The notes under the pieces were generated by a model. The model did no database searches and was not told where the DNA came from. It saw only the letters and a list, made by a program, of their open reading frames with translations. Shown in pieces: positions 1 through 7,027 of a stretch of 25,149 nt of DNA. How positions within the stretch are numbered: the stretch's first letter is position 1; each line of letters starts with the position of its first letter. Made by a program: the position numbers and the translations under genes. This DNA comes from CAZDIO01 sp964505555. Lineage in GTDB: Bacteria; Bdellovibrionota_C; UBA2361; SZUA-149; CAZDIO01. The stretch spans positions 1 through 25,149 of the forward strand of contig CAZDIO010000017.1 in NCBI GenBank assembly GCA_964505555.1, in the 5' to 3' direction.

Positions 1-7
1 TTTTTTT

Positions 8-32
8 GCTTCTCTTCGCACCCAACGACAGG
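8..32. repeat. Degenerate REP-like repeat arm
   Basis: Read on the minus strand, these 25 bases match 21 of 25 positions of the left arm of the large palindrome at 6638-6662 (both begin CCTGTCGTTG and end GAAGC). This looks like a decayed or half copy of the same repeat family, cut close to the window start. The match was counted by eye. Whether a partner arm lies outside the window cannot be seen. Confidence 0.45.
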
Positions 33-87
33 AAGGTCTTGTTAGATTTAAATGGAACGGCTCTAGAGTGTGAGCAGTTTTTTAATG

Positions 88-183
88 AACACAGAGTTTC
101 ACAGGGTTTCACAGAGTTAAGAAAAACCCCTAGATCTTAACCCCTAAATCTTAACTCTGTGCACCTCTGTGAAACTCTGTGTT
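88..183. repeat. 35-base imperfect inverted repeat (CACAGAG type)
   Basis: Arms 88-122 and 149-183 are reverse complements at 32 of 35 positions, with a 26-base spacer. Each arm carries repeated CACAGAG/CACAGGG units. Repeats built from CACAGAG-like units occur in the intergenic DNA of many Gram-negative bacteria (from memory). It lies downstream of rfaE2, which runs on the minus strand and stops at 241, so the transcript could fold into a long hairpin there. There is no U-run typical of an intrinsic terminator. Confidence 0.8.
127..154. repeat. 14-base tandem duplication in the inverted-repeat spacer
   Basis: CCCCTAGATCTTAA (127-140) is followed directly by CCCCTAAATCTTAA (141-154), one mismatch in 14. 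The second copy runs into the right arm of the 88-183 inverted repeat. Confidence 0.75.
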
Positions 184-240
184 CAACAATTCTTAACTCA
201 ATTATGGTCACACAGTGATAACTTTTATTCACACAGGAAT

Positions 241-723
241 TTATTTAGTATGTTTAGGGGAGATGTTTTTTGTCTGCATAGTTTCTATAAGTGCACTTGT
301 TGAATGTCCTTCAACGTATGGGAGGGAGAGAACTTTTCCGCCGAGAGATTTTACTAGATCGCCTCCTACAATTTTTTCAACTGGCCAATCTCCCCCTTTT
401 ACAAGCACATCAGGCCGCACTTTTTTTATCAGCTCAAGGGGTGTCTCTTCATCAAAAATAAAAACATAATCAACCATCCGCAGTGAAAGAAGTATCTCCT
501 TTCGTTCATCCTGAGGAGTAAGCGGTCTACCCGTGCCTTTAAGGCGGGATACGGAAGCGTCACTATTGAGTCCAACGACAAGCACCTCACCACAAAGCTT
601 CGCTTGGGTCAGGTAGCGCACATGCCCGATATGCAGTAAGTCAAAGCAACCATTCGTAAAGACGACCCGTTCTTTGCGTTTGCGGTGATTTGCGATATTT
701 TGGAACGCTTCTTCGTCTGTCAT
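241..723 (-). CDS. rfaE2: D-glycero-beta-D-manno-heptose 1-phosphate adenylyltransferase
   Basis: This enzyme transfers AMP from ATP to heptose 1-phosphate, giving ADP-heptose for the inner core of lipopolysaccharide, in the cytoplasm. The 160-aa protein is the stand-alone nucleotidyltransferase half of HldE; the ribokinase-like half is absent. The N-terminal motif TNGCFDLLHIGH (residues 23-34) carries the HxGH nucleotide-binding signature. DVLVKGGDW (105-113) and GHSTSALI (139-146) are the other conserved blocks of the family. The length fits a single-domain RfaE2. The ATG at 723 has only a weak upstream purine stretch, but no alternative start makes sense. It is transcribed away from htrA, with 86 bases between the two starts. 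Assignment is firm; the presence of LPS in the organism is inferred from it. Confidence 0.93.
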   Translation of the reverse strand: MTDEEAFQNIANHRKRKERVVFTNGCFDLLHIGHVRYLTQAKLCGEVLVVGLNSDASVSRLKGTGRPLTPQDERKEILLSLRMVDYVFIFDEETPLELIKKVRPDVLVKGGDWPVEKIVGGDLVKSLGGKVLSLPYVEGHSTSALIETMQTKNISPKHTK

Positions 724-809
724 TGTTTATTAAATTACCTGGTATTGTGTTGGGTAACGTTTCGTTAAGAAGACCTCACCATTGAGAGACTATACTGGAG
801 ACTATGCTA

Positions 810-1946
810 ATGCGTTTAAGGACACCAGATAAGGGTAAAAGATTTAGCATTTCAAAGCTAGAAAAAACTTTCCTCTTTGGGGGTATCTGTATCTTCGTGT
901 TGAGCGCTCTTGGGGTATATACCTCCGTTGCGGATAATCTTCCTATTGGAACAGAGAAAACAAGTTCTGCACCAAGAACCGATCTTGAGCAGCAAACTAT
1001 CGATGTCTACCGAGTTGCTAACAAGGCAGTTGTAAACGTTAGCACCAAAGCAGAGGTTGTTGATATCTTTGGCGTCAGCCATCAGGAAGGTTCCGGCTCG
1101 GGGGTGATTATCGATGCTGAGAAAGGATTTGTTCTTACCAATTATCATGTGATTGAAGGATCGGAAGTTGTCACTGTTACTCTTGCAGATGGGGGCACAC
1201 ATCCCGTAAAACTTTTTGGAGCGGATCCCGACAATGATATCGCACTTCTCCAAATTATAAATCCGCCAACGGATCTCGTTGTCGTGCCGCTTGGGGATTC
1301 TACCTCGTTAGAGGTTGGTCAACGGGTGCTTGCTATTGGAAACCCTTTTGGATTAAATCGGACATTAACGACCGGAATCGTTTCTAGCCTCGGAAGAACC
1401 ATCCGTGCTCAAAGTGGGCTGCTCATTGAAGACATCATTCAAACGGATGCAGCGATCAATCCAGGAAATTCAGGTGGTCCCCTCCTTGATACCGCAGGAC
1501 AACTGATCGGTGTTAATACCGCTATATTAAGTCGGACAGGAGAGAGTGCGGGAATTGGATTTGCAATCCCCGTCAATCAGGTGAAGCGAGCGCTTCCACA
1601 ATTATTAAAATATGGAAAAGTCCTTCGCCCAAAAATCGGCGTGATCGTTGAAGACACCGATTACGGTCCGGTGCTCCTCTATGTAAAGCCCGGAAGTCCC
1701 GCAGATAAAGCTGGACTCAATGGTGCTCGAAGAGAGGTTCGGCAAGGGTTGTTTGTCGGCTACGTTGTGGATCTTTCGCAAGCGGATTTTATTTTGGAAG
1801 TAAATGGAAAACAGGTCTCCTCAAAAGCGGATGTTCTTGATGAGCTCTCAAAGACAAAACCGAATGAAGCTGCAAAACTTATTGTTCGCAGTGGATTAAA
1901 TCGGAGGCAGCAGCGAAACGTTAGTGTTGTACCAATACTAGGATAA
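810..1946 (+). CDS. htrA: Membrane-anchored HtrA/DegS-type serine protease
   Basis: A trypsin-fold protease of the HtrA family, expected to act in the periplasm on misfolded envelope proteins or as a stress-sensing regulator. Counting from the ATG at 810, the catalytic triad is His113 (TNYHV), Asp143 (DNDIAL) and Ser221 (GNSGGP). One hydrophobic segment at about residues 21-40 is a membrane anchor or uncleaved signal. A single PDZ-like domain follows from about residue 265 (RPKIGV, GSPADKAGL). One PDZ plus an N-terminal anchor resembles DegS more than two-PDZ DegP. The start could also be the ATG at 804, but GGAG at 797-800 lies 9 bases from 810 and only 3 from 804. mutL begins 4 bases after the stop, suggesting co-transcription. 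The physiological substrate is unknown. Confidence 0.92.
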   Translation: MRLRTPDKGKRFSISKLEKTFLFGGICIFVLSALGVYTSVADNLPIGTEKTSSAPRTDLEQQTIDVYRVANKAVVNVSTKAEVVDIFGVSHQEGSGSGVIIDAEKGFVLTNYHVIEGSEVVTVTLADGGTHPVKLFGADPDNDIALLQIINPPTDLVVVPLGDSTSLEVGQRVLAIGNPFGLNRTLTTGIVSSLGRTIRAQSGLLIEDIIQTDAAINPGNSGGPLLDTAGQLIGVNTAILSRTGESAGIGFAIPVNQVKRALPQLLKYGKVLRPKIGVIVEDTDYGPVLLYVKPGSPADKAGLNGARREVRQGLFVGYVVDLSQADFILEVNGKQVSSKADVLDELSKTKPNEAAKLIVRSGLNRRQQRNVSVVPILG

Positions 1947-1950
1947 GCTG

Positions 1951-3801
1951 ATGAGTGGGAACAATGCGGCAGTGACGATCGGTGAGGAGAAGAATCTCCC
2001 AGAAAAGAAGCGGCGTGTTCAGGTCCTTCCTGATGGGGTGATTAACCAAATTGCTGCTGGAGAAGTCGTCGAACGACCAGCGTCCGTTGTTAAAGAGTTG
2101 GTTGAAAACTCAATTGATGCTGGAGGGACAGAAATTACTGTTGTTATCGCCAATGGGGGACGAAGTAGCATTGAGGTCATTGATAACGGGTGTGGGTTAA
2201 CCCGTGAGGATGCGCTGATTGCGATTCAGCGATTTGGGACCTCAAAGATAGAGAGTGTTCACGATCTGCAATCAATTAAGACCCTTGGTTTTCGTGGTGA
2301 AGCTCTGCCTTCAATCGCTTCGGTATCTAAGTTTACACTCCTTTCTCGAACACGAGAGGATCGAAGCGGTATTCAGATCCAGATCGAAGGAGGGGAAAAA
2401 CCTACTGTTACAGAATGTGATACCTCACCTGGAACGAAGATCAGTGTTTTCCATCTTTTTTTTAATGTTCCTGCAAGAAGAAGATTTCTTCGTTCAGAAA
2501 CAACTGAGGCAGCACTTGTTAAAACCACACTGATTGACTTTGCTTGTGCCTATCCACAGATTCGTTTTCGATTGGTGTCTGAAGCTCGAGAGGTGTTAAA
2601 TCTTCCCCCGAATGAGAACCTTCAACAGCGATTTCAACAGCTGAACCCAAACTTGAGTCGTCCCATACGGGTAGAGTACCAAAGCCAGACCCCGGGCGGA
2701 CTAATTTCAATTACAGGAATGATCAGTCAACCGGTAGACGCAGTAAGTGGCAGTGCAAAGATGCGTCTTATTGTAAACGGGAGGATCGTTCGTGATCGTC
2801 TTTTATTAAAGGCGTTACAGCAAGGACACGGAACATTTTTAAAACCCGGGAGATACCCCTCGGGAGTGCTGCAGATCGCTCTTCGCTCTGAAGAGATTGA
2901 CGTCAACGTTCATCCCCAAAAAACAGAGATTCGTTTTCGCTCTCCCCAGGCGGTCTTTCTCTCCCTCTCTCAGGCAATTGAACAGGCATTGAAGGGTGTT
3001 TCTTTAACCGGTTCTTTAACTGAGGCTCCTCTTTCGACCTGGCAGGATGAGCGGAGATTCGATCAACAGAGATTAGATCAACAGAGATTAGATCAACAGG
3101 GTGTTCCTGTTCGAAGTGTTTTTGAATTTCACAAAAGTAACGCAATTATTCCTCAAACGAGAAATATCCAAGCCGAATCCTTCCCATACTCTGTCGATCA
3201 AGAGTTATTATCTCTTGAAATTTCAAAGATGCGCTACTTGGGGCAGATCTTTGGTTGTTATCTGCTCTTTGAAGGTGGGGAGAAATTTATCATCGTTGAT
3301 ATGCATGCCGCCCATGAACGGGTAGTATTTGGGACACTCAAATCTCAGTTTCAAAAGGGCAGTGTCTCTGCGCAGCTTTTATTGGTTCCGGAGATTATCG
3401 CCGTTGAGCCTTACTTCGTTGAGGCGTTTTCATCAGCAAAGGAGGTATTTGCGCGGCTTGGCTTTGAGTGTGATGTTTTTGGAGAGGAGAGTATCGTTGT
3501 TCGAGCTGTCCCGGCGGTTGTAGCGGGAAAAAGTATTAAGGCATTGTTTGAAGAGATCTGTGCGTTGCCGGTATGGAACAATGTCGAAGCGTCAATTGAG
3601 AAACATCTTGACCAGATCCTTTCTCGTCTTGCTTGTCACAGCTCAGTTCGATCCGGTGAAGAACTCCAACGAGAAGAGGTCTACGCGCTAATTGAATCTT
3701 TGGAGGAGGCTACGAGTAAGGCCTTTTGTCCTCACGGTCGTCCGGTGCTCAAAGAGATCTCTCTTTTTGAGCTTGAAGCGATGTTTGGTCGCAGGCAGTA
3801 A
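1951..3801 (+). CDS. mutL: DNA mismatch repair protein MutL
   Basis: MutL couples mismatch recognition by MutS to strand incision and excision. The 616-aa protein has the GHKL ATPase domain at the N-terminus: INQIAAGEVVERP (31-43), catalytic Glu49 and Mg-binding Asn53 in KELVENSIDAG, and GFRGEA (113-118). A variable linker lies at about 345-425 and holds a DQQRL repeat. The C-terminal dimerisation domain has DMHAAHER (450-457), ACHSSVRSG (561-569) and CPHGRP (593-598). These are three of the motifs that form the metal site in endonuclease-type MutL, but the distal Glu of the DQHAxxERxxxxE motif appears to be Gly461. An N-terminal extension of about 22 residues precedes the usual start of the family. 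It sits between htrA (4-base gap) and miaA (7-base gap), like other compact repair/tRNA operons. Confidence 0.96.
   Translation: MSGNNAAVTIGEEKNLPEKKRRVQVLPDGVINQIAAGEVVERPASVVKELVENSIDAGGTEITVVIANGGRSSIEVIDNGCGLTREDALIAIQRFGTSKIESVHDLQSIKTLGFRGEALPSIASVSKFTLLSRTREDRSGIQIQIEGGEKPTVTECDTSPGTKISVFHLFFNVPARRRFLRSETTEAALVKTTLIDFACAYPQIRFRLVSEAREVLNLPPNENLQQRFQQLNPNLSRPIRVEYQSQTPGGLISITGMISQPVDAVSGSAKMRLIVNGRIVRDRLLLKALQQGHGTFLKPGRYPSGVLQIALRSEEIDVNVHPQKTEIRFRSPQAVFLSLSQAIEQALKGVSLTGSLTEAPLSTWQDERRFDQQRLDQQRLDQQGVPVRSVFEFHKSNAIIPQTRNIQAESFPYSVDQELLSLEISKMRYLGQIFGCYLLFEGGEKFIIVDMHAAHERVVFGTLKSQFQKGSVSAQLLLVPEIIAVEPYFVEAFSSAKEVFARLGFECDVFGEESIVVRAVPAVVAGKSIKALFEEICALPVWNNVEASIEKHLDQILSRLACHSSVRSGEELQREEVYALIESLEEATSKAFCPHGRPVLKEISLFELEAMFGRRQ
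3061..3100 (+). repeat. 15-base in-frame tandem repeat inside mutL
   Basis: GATCAACAGAGATTA occurs at 3061-3075 and 3076-3090, followed by a partial copy at 3091-3100. It encodes the DQQRL units in the disordered linker between the ATPase and dimerisation domains. Because the unit is a multiple of three, slippage would change linker length without breaking the frame. Confidence 0.85.
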
Positions 3802-3808
3802 AAAGAAT

Positions 3809-4834
3809 ATGAAGCCATCTCTTGTTGTTGTTTGTGGTCCCACGGCAAGTGGAAAAAGTGCGATCTCTTTGGAACTTGCAAAAAGGTTTGCAGGGGAGAT
3901 TCTCAATGCTGATTCTGTCCAGATCTATAAAGGTTTTGATATTGGCTCTGCAAAACCGACAGTTTTTGAACGCACCGAAGTTCGCCATCATCTGATCTCA
4001 GAGTTTGAGCCAAATCAGGAACTCAACGCAGGGATATTTCGGGAACTTGCAAAGGAGGCGATTGGGAAGCTCCATGAACAAGGAACACTTCCTTTTGTTG
4101 TTGGTGGGACAGGACTGTATATCCGATCGCTTCTTTGTGGTCTTGTGTCGACAGAATTTGATGATGAGCAGGAGTTTCAAGGGGCTGAGGAAGAAGAACT
4201 TACATTCGATGGGGAGAGCTCATCGTATGAGCAACTTCAGAAAATAGACCCAATCAGCGCTGCGAAACTTCACCCAAATGACACCGCTCGAATCCGAAGA
4301 GCGTTGGAGGTAAAGTTAAAATCGGGACGCTCGCTTGCTACCTTGCAAGAGAAGCACGCCCATCAGGAATGTGAATTTCGTGCGCTGGTGTGCATTCTTC
4401 TTCCTCAACGTGAAGAGCTTTATGCAAAGATAGATCGTCGAGTAGAGCAGATGTTGGCGGAGGGGCTTGTTGATGAGGTAGAAAAACTTGTAGCAGATCA
4501 TGATCCTTCGTTAAAGCCATTTAAAACGATCGGTTACCGTCATGTGCTCTCCTTTCTTCGGAGCGAGGTGAGCTACGAAGAGATGGTAGAAATTATGAAA
4601 CGTGACACCCGGCGCCTTGCAAAGAGACAATACACCTGGTGGCGCCATCAACCTGAAAAGTTATCATGGCGCAATGTGACCGATTTGTGTGAAAACAGGG
4701 AGAACAGAGTGAACGGGGAAACGATTGTCGATAAAGTTTCTCAAATTATCAAAGAATTCTTATTGCAGAAGCAGATATTTACCACAGAAGGAATTGATTT
4801 CCTTGTGATAAACGATTTAGAGTTAAGTCCTTAA
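3809..4834 (+). CDS. miaA: tRNA dimethylallyltransferase MiaA
   Basis: MiaA attaches a dimethylallyl group to A37 of tRNAs that read codons starting with U. The 341-aa protein has the P-loop GPTASGKS (10-17), the substrate-binding DSVQIY (35-40), GGTGLYIRSLL (99-109), KTIGYRHVL (239-247) and KRQYTWWR (272-279). The reading frame is open further upstream to 3692 inside mutL, but the family begins right before the P-loop. The ATG at 3809 gives that start, 7 bases after the mutL stop, so I use it. The C-terminal tail of about 50 residues after the WWR motif is longer than I expect for the family and is low in recognisable motifs. The acidic insertion at about 117-135 is also unusual. Confidence 0.95.
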   Translation: MKPSLVVVCGPTASGKSAISLELAKRFAGEILNADSVQIYKGFDIGSAKPTVFERTEVRHHLISEFEPNQELNAGIFRELAKEAIGKLHEQGTLPFVVGGTGLYIRSLLCGLVSTEFDDEQEFQGAEEEELTFDGESSSYEQLQKIDPISAAKLHPNDTARIRRALEVKLKSGRSLATLQEKHAHQECEFRALVCILLPQREELYAKIDRRVEQMLAEGLVDEVEKLVADHDPSLKPFKTIGYRHVLSFLRSEVSYEEMVEIMKRDTRRLAKRQYTWWRHQPEKLSWRNVTDLCENRENRVNGETIVDKVSQIIKEFLLQKQIFTTEGIDFLVINDLELSP

Positions 4835-4908
4835 CCACGTTGTGGGTTAAGTTCGATGGTGCTTCCACCACTATCTCTTATCTGCATAATAAAAAAGGAA
4901 CCACTTGA

Positions 4909-5889
4909 GTGGCAGAGTTTAGCCAGTATCTTGATTTTGAAGAACCTGCACGTCAGCTCGAAGAGCAACTAAAAGCGCTTCGAGCCGCGGTAAGTAGTGG
5001 GTCACTTTCACAGGTTGCAGAAGTTGAGAAGCTTGAGAAGAGACTTGAAAAAGTTCGTCAGGAAGTTTATGGAAGTCTCTCTGCGTATCAGCGAGTGCGG
5101 CTCTCAAGACATTTTGCGCGGCCGTTTACATTAGATTTTGTAAATCATCTAATTACAGATTTTGTAGAGCTCCATGGGGATCGTGTTTTTGGAGATGATC
5201 CAGCAATTATTGGAGGAGTAGGGAAGTTTAATAGTGAGCCAGTAGTCGTTGTTGGGCACCAACGGGGAAGGAGTACGACGGAGCGAGTGCATCGAAACTT
5301 CGGGATGCCTCAGCCGGAAGGAAACAGAAAGGCGCTGCGATTGTATCGACTTGCTGAGAAGTTTCAGAGGCCGCTCCTTCTTTTTATTGATACCCAAGGA
5401 GCCTATCCGGGGATGGAAGCCGAGGAGCGTGGGCAGGCGGAAGCCATTGCTCGAAACCTATTAGTACTTGCTGGCTTAAATGTGCCTGTTATATCGATAA
5501 TAATAGGGGAAGGCGGAAGTGGGGGAGCTTTAGCTTTAGGGATTTGTGACCGATTACTTATGATGGAAAACGCGATCTACTCTGTTATTACCCCTGAAGG
5601 TTGCGCCTCAATTCTTTGGGGAAAAACAGATGCAGAAAACGTTGGTGAATACGCAAAAGTTGCAGCTGAGTCGCTGAAGCTTACCGCACAGGCGCTCGCT
5701 CGAACTGGGATCGTAGATGAAGTTGTAAAAGAACCTGTCGGAGGAGCCCATCACGATCACGACCAAGCCGCAGAGTTTCTAGGAGCGGCCATTGCGCGAC
5801 ATTTGTTAGAGTTAAAGACCATGCCAATAGACGAACTGCGTAAGAAGCGTTACGAGAAGTTCCGTCAGTTTGGTTCATTAGATAAGTAA
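4909..5889 (+). CDS. accA: Acetyl-CoA carboxylase carboxyltransferase subunit alpha
   Basis: AccA with AccD transfers the carboxyl group from biotin to acetyl-CoA, making malonyl-CoA for fatty acid synthesis. The 326-aa sequence has an N-terminal helical region (LDFEEPARQLEEQL), then the crotonase-fold domain with ELHGDRVFGDD (114-124), FGMPQPEGNRKALR, DTQGAYPG, GEGGSGGALALG and ITPEGCASILW, in the standard order and at standard length. It starts with GTG; AAGGAA at 4895-4900 lies 8 bases upstream. The 74-base gap after miaA holds two short imperfect palindromes (4829-4850 and about 4858-4871) without a U-run. accD is not in the window. Confidence 0.97.
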   Translation: MAEFSQYLDFEEPARQLEEQLKALRAAVSSGSLSQVAEVEKLEKRLEKVRQEVYGSLSAYQRVRLSRHFARPFTLDFVNHLITDFVELHGDRVFGDDPAIIGGVGKFNSEPVVVVGHQRGRSTTERVHRNFGMPQPEGNRKALRLYRLAEKFQRPLLLFIDTQGAYPGMEAEERGQAEAIARNLLVLAGLNVPVISIIIGEGGSGGALALGICDRLLMMENAIYSVITPEGCASILWGKTDAENVGEYAKVAAESLKLTAQALARTGIVDEVVKEPVGGAHHDHDQAAEFLGAAIARHLLELKTMPIDELRKKRYEKFRQFGSLDK

Positions 5890-5962
5890 GACGTCCTTTA
5901 CGGATATAAGAAGGAAGAGAGTTTCAATTAATAGTAACCAGTTAGGTTGAGGGATACGCTTT

Positions 5963-6181
5963 ATGTCCACCCAAAAGAGAGTTGATGGTTATATTCCGCT
6001 GACGATCCATGAGATCAATGGTTCAAATGGAAAATCCGGAAATGGTGGAAGACACAATAATGATAACCGCCAAGATCGAGGCTCAGGAAAGAGAAAAAAG
6101 TTCTCAAACAATAATGACCGTAAACGCAGAGATAACTTTACTAATTCCTCTAATTCTTCCCGTTACGACGAGCGTGAATAA
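5963..6181 (+). CDS. Small N/K/R-rich disordered protein, unknown function
   Basis: A 72-aa protein that I do not recognise. The first 19 residues (MSTQKRVDGYIPLTIHEIN) look like an ordinary short peptide. The remainder is low-complexity: Asn, Gly, Lys, Arg and Ser dominate, with NNDN, GKRKK and NNDRKRR segments. It has no signal peptide or membrane helix. GAGGGA at 5949-5954 sits 8 bases before the ATG, which supports translation. A hairpin followed by a short U-run lies 70 bases downstream. Placed between accA and infA, a basic disordered tail could bind RNA, but that is only inference. Low-complexity DNA may also have kept the frame open by chance. Confidence 0.5.
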   Translation: MSTQKRVDGYIPLTIHEINGSNGKSGNGGRHNNDNRQDRGSGKRKKFSNNNDRKRRDNFTNSSNSSRYDERE

Positions 6182-6250
6182 CGCTTCCGTGGAGGAAGGC
6201 GTGATTCCTTGACAATCTAACTATGAAAAGGCTATTTAGAGCTTCCTAGG

Positions 6251-6274
6251 GAGGGAGGCAAAATCCCTCTTTTA
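6251..6274 (+). terminator. Possible intrinsic terminator before infA
   Basis: GAGGGA (6251-6256) pairs with TCCCTC (6264-6269) around a 7-base loop, followed by three T residues and an AT-rich stretch. It would separate the small gene at 5963 from infA. The stem is short. Confidence 0.4.
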
Positions 6275-6315
6275 ATAAATCTTGTTTTTAATAATTATTG
6301 TGCGTAGGATTTTGA

Positions 6316-6612
6316 GTGGCAAAAGCTGATCATATAGAACTCGATGGAGTGGTAAAAGAGTGTTTTCCAAACACTACGTTTCGTGTTGAATGCGAGAACG
6401 GTCATGAACTCCTTGCCTACCTTGCAGGTAAGATGCGTCGGTTTTATATTCGCGTGCTCCCAGGAGATCATGTTCGCGTGCAGATCTCGCCGTATGATCT
6501 CAAGCGAGGACGAATTGTCAGACTCTATCGTCAGGGACAAGTCCCCTCAAAGCAGGCTCCCTCCGCACCTCAACCAGGACCAGTCAAAGCGGACGAAGGG
6601 AACGAGTCGTAG
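6316..6612 (+). CDS. infA: Translation initiation factor IF-1, with C-terminal tail
   Basis: IF-1 binds the A site of the 30S subunit and helps select the initiator tRNA. Residues 1-72 match the OB-fold IF-1 sequence closely: IELDGVVKE, FRVECENGHELLAYLAGKMR, YIRVLPGD and SPYDLKRGRIV. Typical IF-1 ends there at about 72 residues. Here about 26 more residues follow, rich in Pro, Gln and Ala (SKQAPSAPQPGP), probably disordered. It starts with GTG, with TAGGAT at 6305-6310 five bases upstream. The tail is read without interruption up to TAG and so looks genuine rather than a frameshift, but I cannot exclude one. Confidence 0.93.
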   Translation: MAKADHIELDGVVKECFPNTTFRVECENGHELLAYLAGKMRRFYIRVLPGDHVRVQISPYDLKRGRIVRLYRQGQVPSKQAPSAPQPGPVKADEGNES

Positions 6613-6638
6613 CTCCCTAATAAAATGACGCTTTATTC

Positions 6639-6738
6639 CTGTCGTTGCGAGCAAAGCGAAGCAATCTCGAACCCTTATTTATAGTATGAGATTGCTTCGC
6701 TTCGCCCGGCGGCCGGGCCTCCCGGCTCGCAACGACAG
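6639..6738. repeat. REP-like large palindrome with asymmetric insertion
   Basis: The left arm 6639-6668 (CTGTCGTTGCGAG...GCAATCTC) is complementary to the outer parts of 6688-6738. The right arm carries an extra G+C-rich block at about 6703-6725 with its own CCCGG/CCGGG palindrome. Repeats built on CGTTGCGAGC...GAAGCAATC are widespread in bacterial genomes (from memory). It fills the space between the convergent genes infA and the 58-aa gene, and could act as a two-way transcription stop. Confidence 0.85.
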
Positions 6739-6752
6739 ATACAGCATACCTT

Positions 6753-6929
6753 TTAACGCCCCACGCTAATCGGGTCGCTTGCTGGAAAGGTTTCTTCTAA
6801 TGCTTTATCGAGTTTTTTATCAAGAGATTGTTTCTGTTTCTTTTTTTCCTGAGAAGTGGTTACTTTTTGTGGTAATTTTTTCTTTGGTTGTTCAACGTTC
6901 AGTGGGCCACACGGTTGTTTTTTATTCAT
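6753..6929 (-). CDS. Small basic protein with FPASDP tail, unknown function
   Basis: A 58-aa Lys/Gln-rich protein starting MNKKQPCGPLNV and ending LDKALEETFPASDPISVGR. The C-terminal ALEETFPASDP block is one I know from short uncharacterised proteins of many Proteobacteria, where a charged linker precedes the same tail; its function is not known to me. The frame is open to 6965, but the ATG at 6929 has a strong AAAGGAG eight bases upstream, so I use it. It is monocistronic, convergent with infA and separated from it by the palindrome. Confidence 0.75.
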   Translation of the reverse strand: MNKKQPCGPLNVEQPKKKLPQKVTTSQEKKKQKQSLDKKLDKALEETFPASDPISVGR

Positions 6930-7027
6930 CACCCGAACTCCTTTAATCAAATAGGAAAGAAGCAAGAGATGTAAGAATCTCCCAGCTTACCTTTTTCGTG
7001 TATGATGGAGATCAGGAGGCGCTTTCG

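Noticed and set aside
3692..3808. Upstream extension of miaA into mutL
   Set aside because: The extension is the out-of-frame reading of the mutL C-terminus; the P-loop follows the ATG at 3809 as in the family.
4829..4871. Two small palindromes between miaA and accA as a terminator
   Set aside because: Stems are short or bulged and no U-run follows; accA more likely continues the transcript or uses its own promoter.
6009..6212. A 67-codon frame overlapping the N/K/R-rich small gene
   Set aside because: No ribosome-binding site and an unnatural composition; the 5963 frame has a clear GAGGGA upstream.
4904..6325. Shared TTGAGTGGCA at the GTG starts of accA and infA as a regulatory motif
   Set aside because: The match is short and explained partly by both proteins starting with Met-Ala; two cases are not enough to claim a motif.
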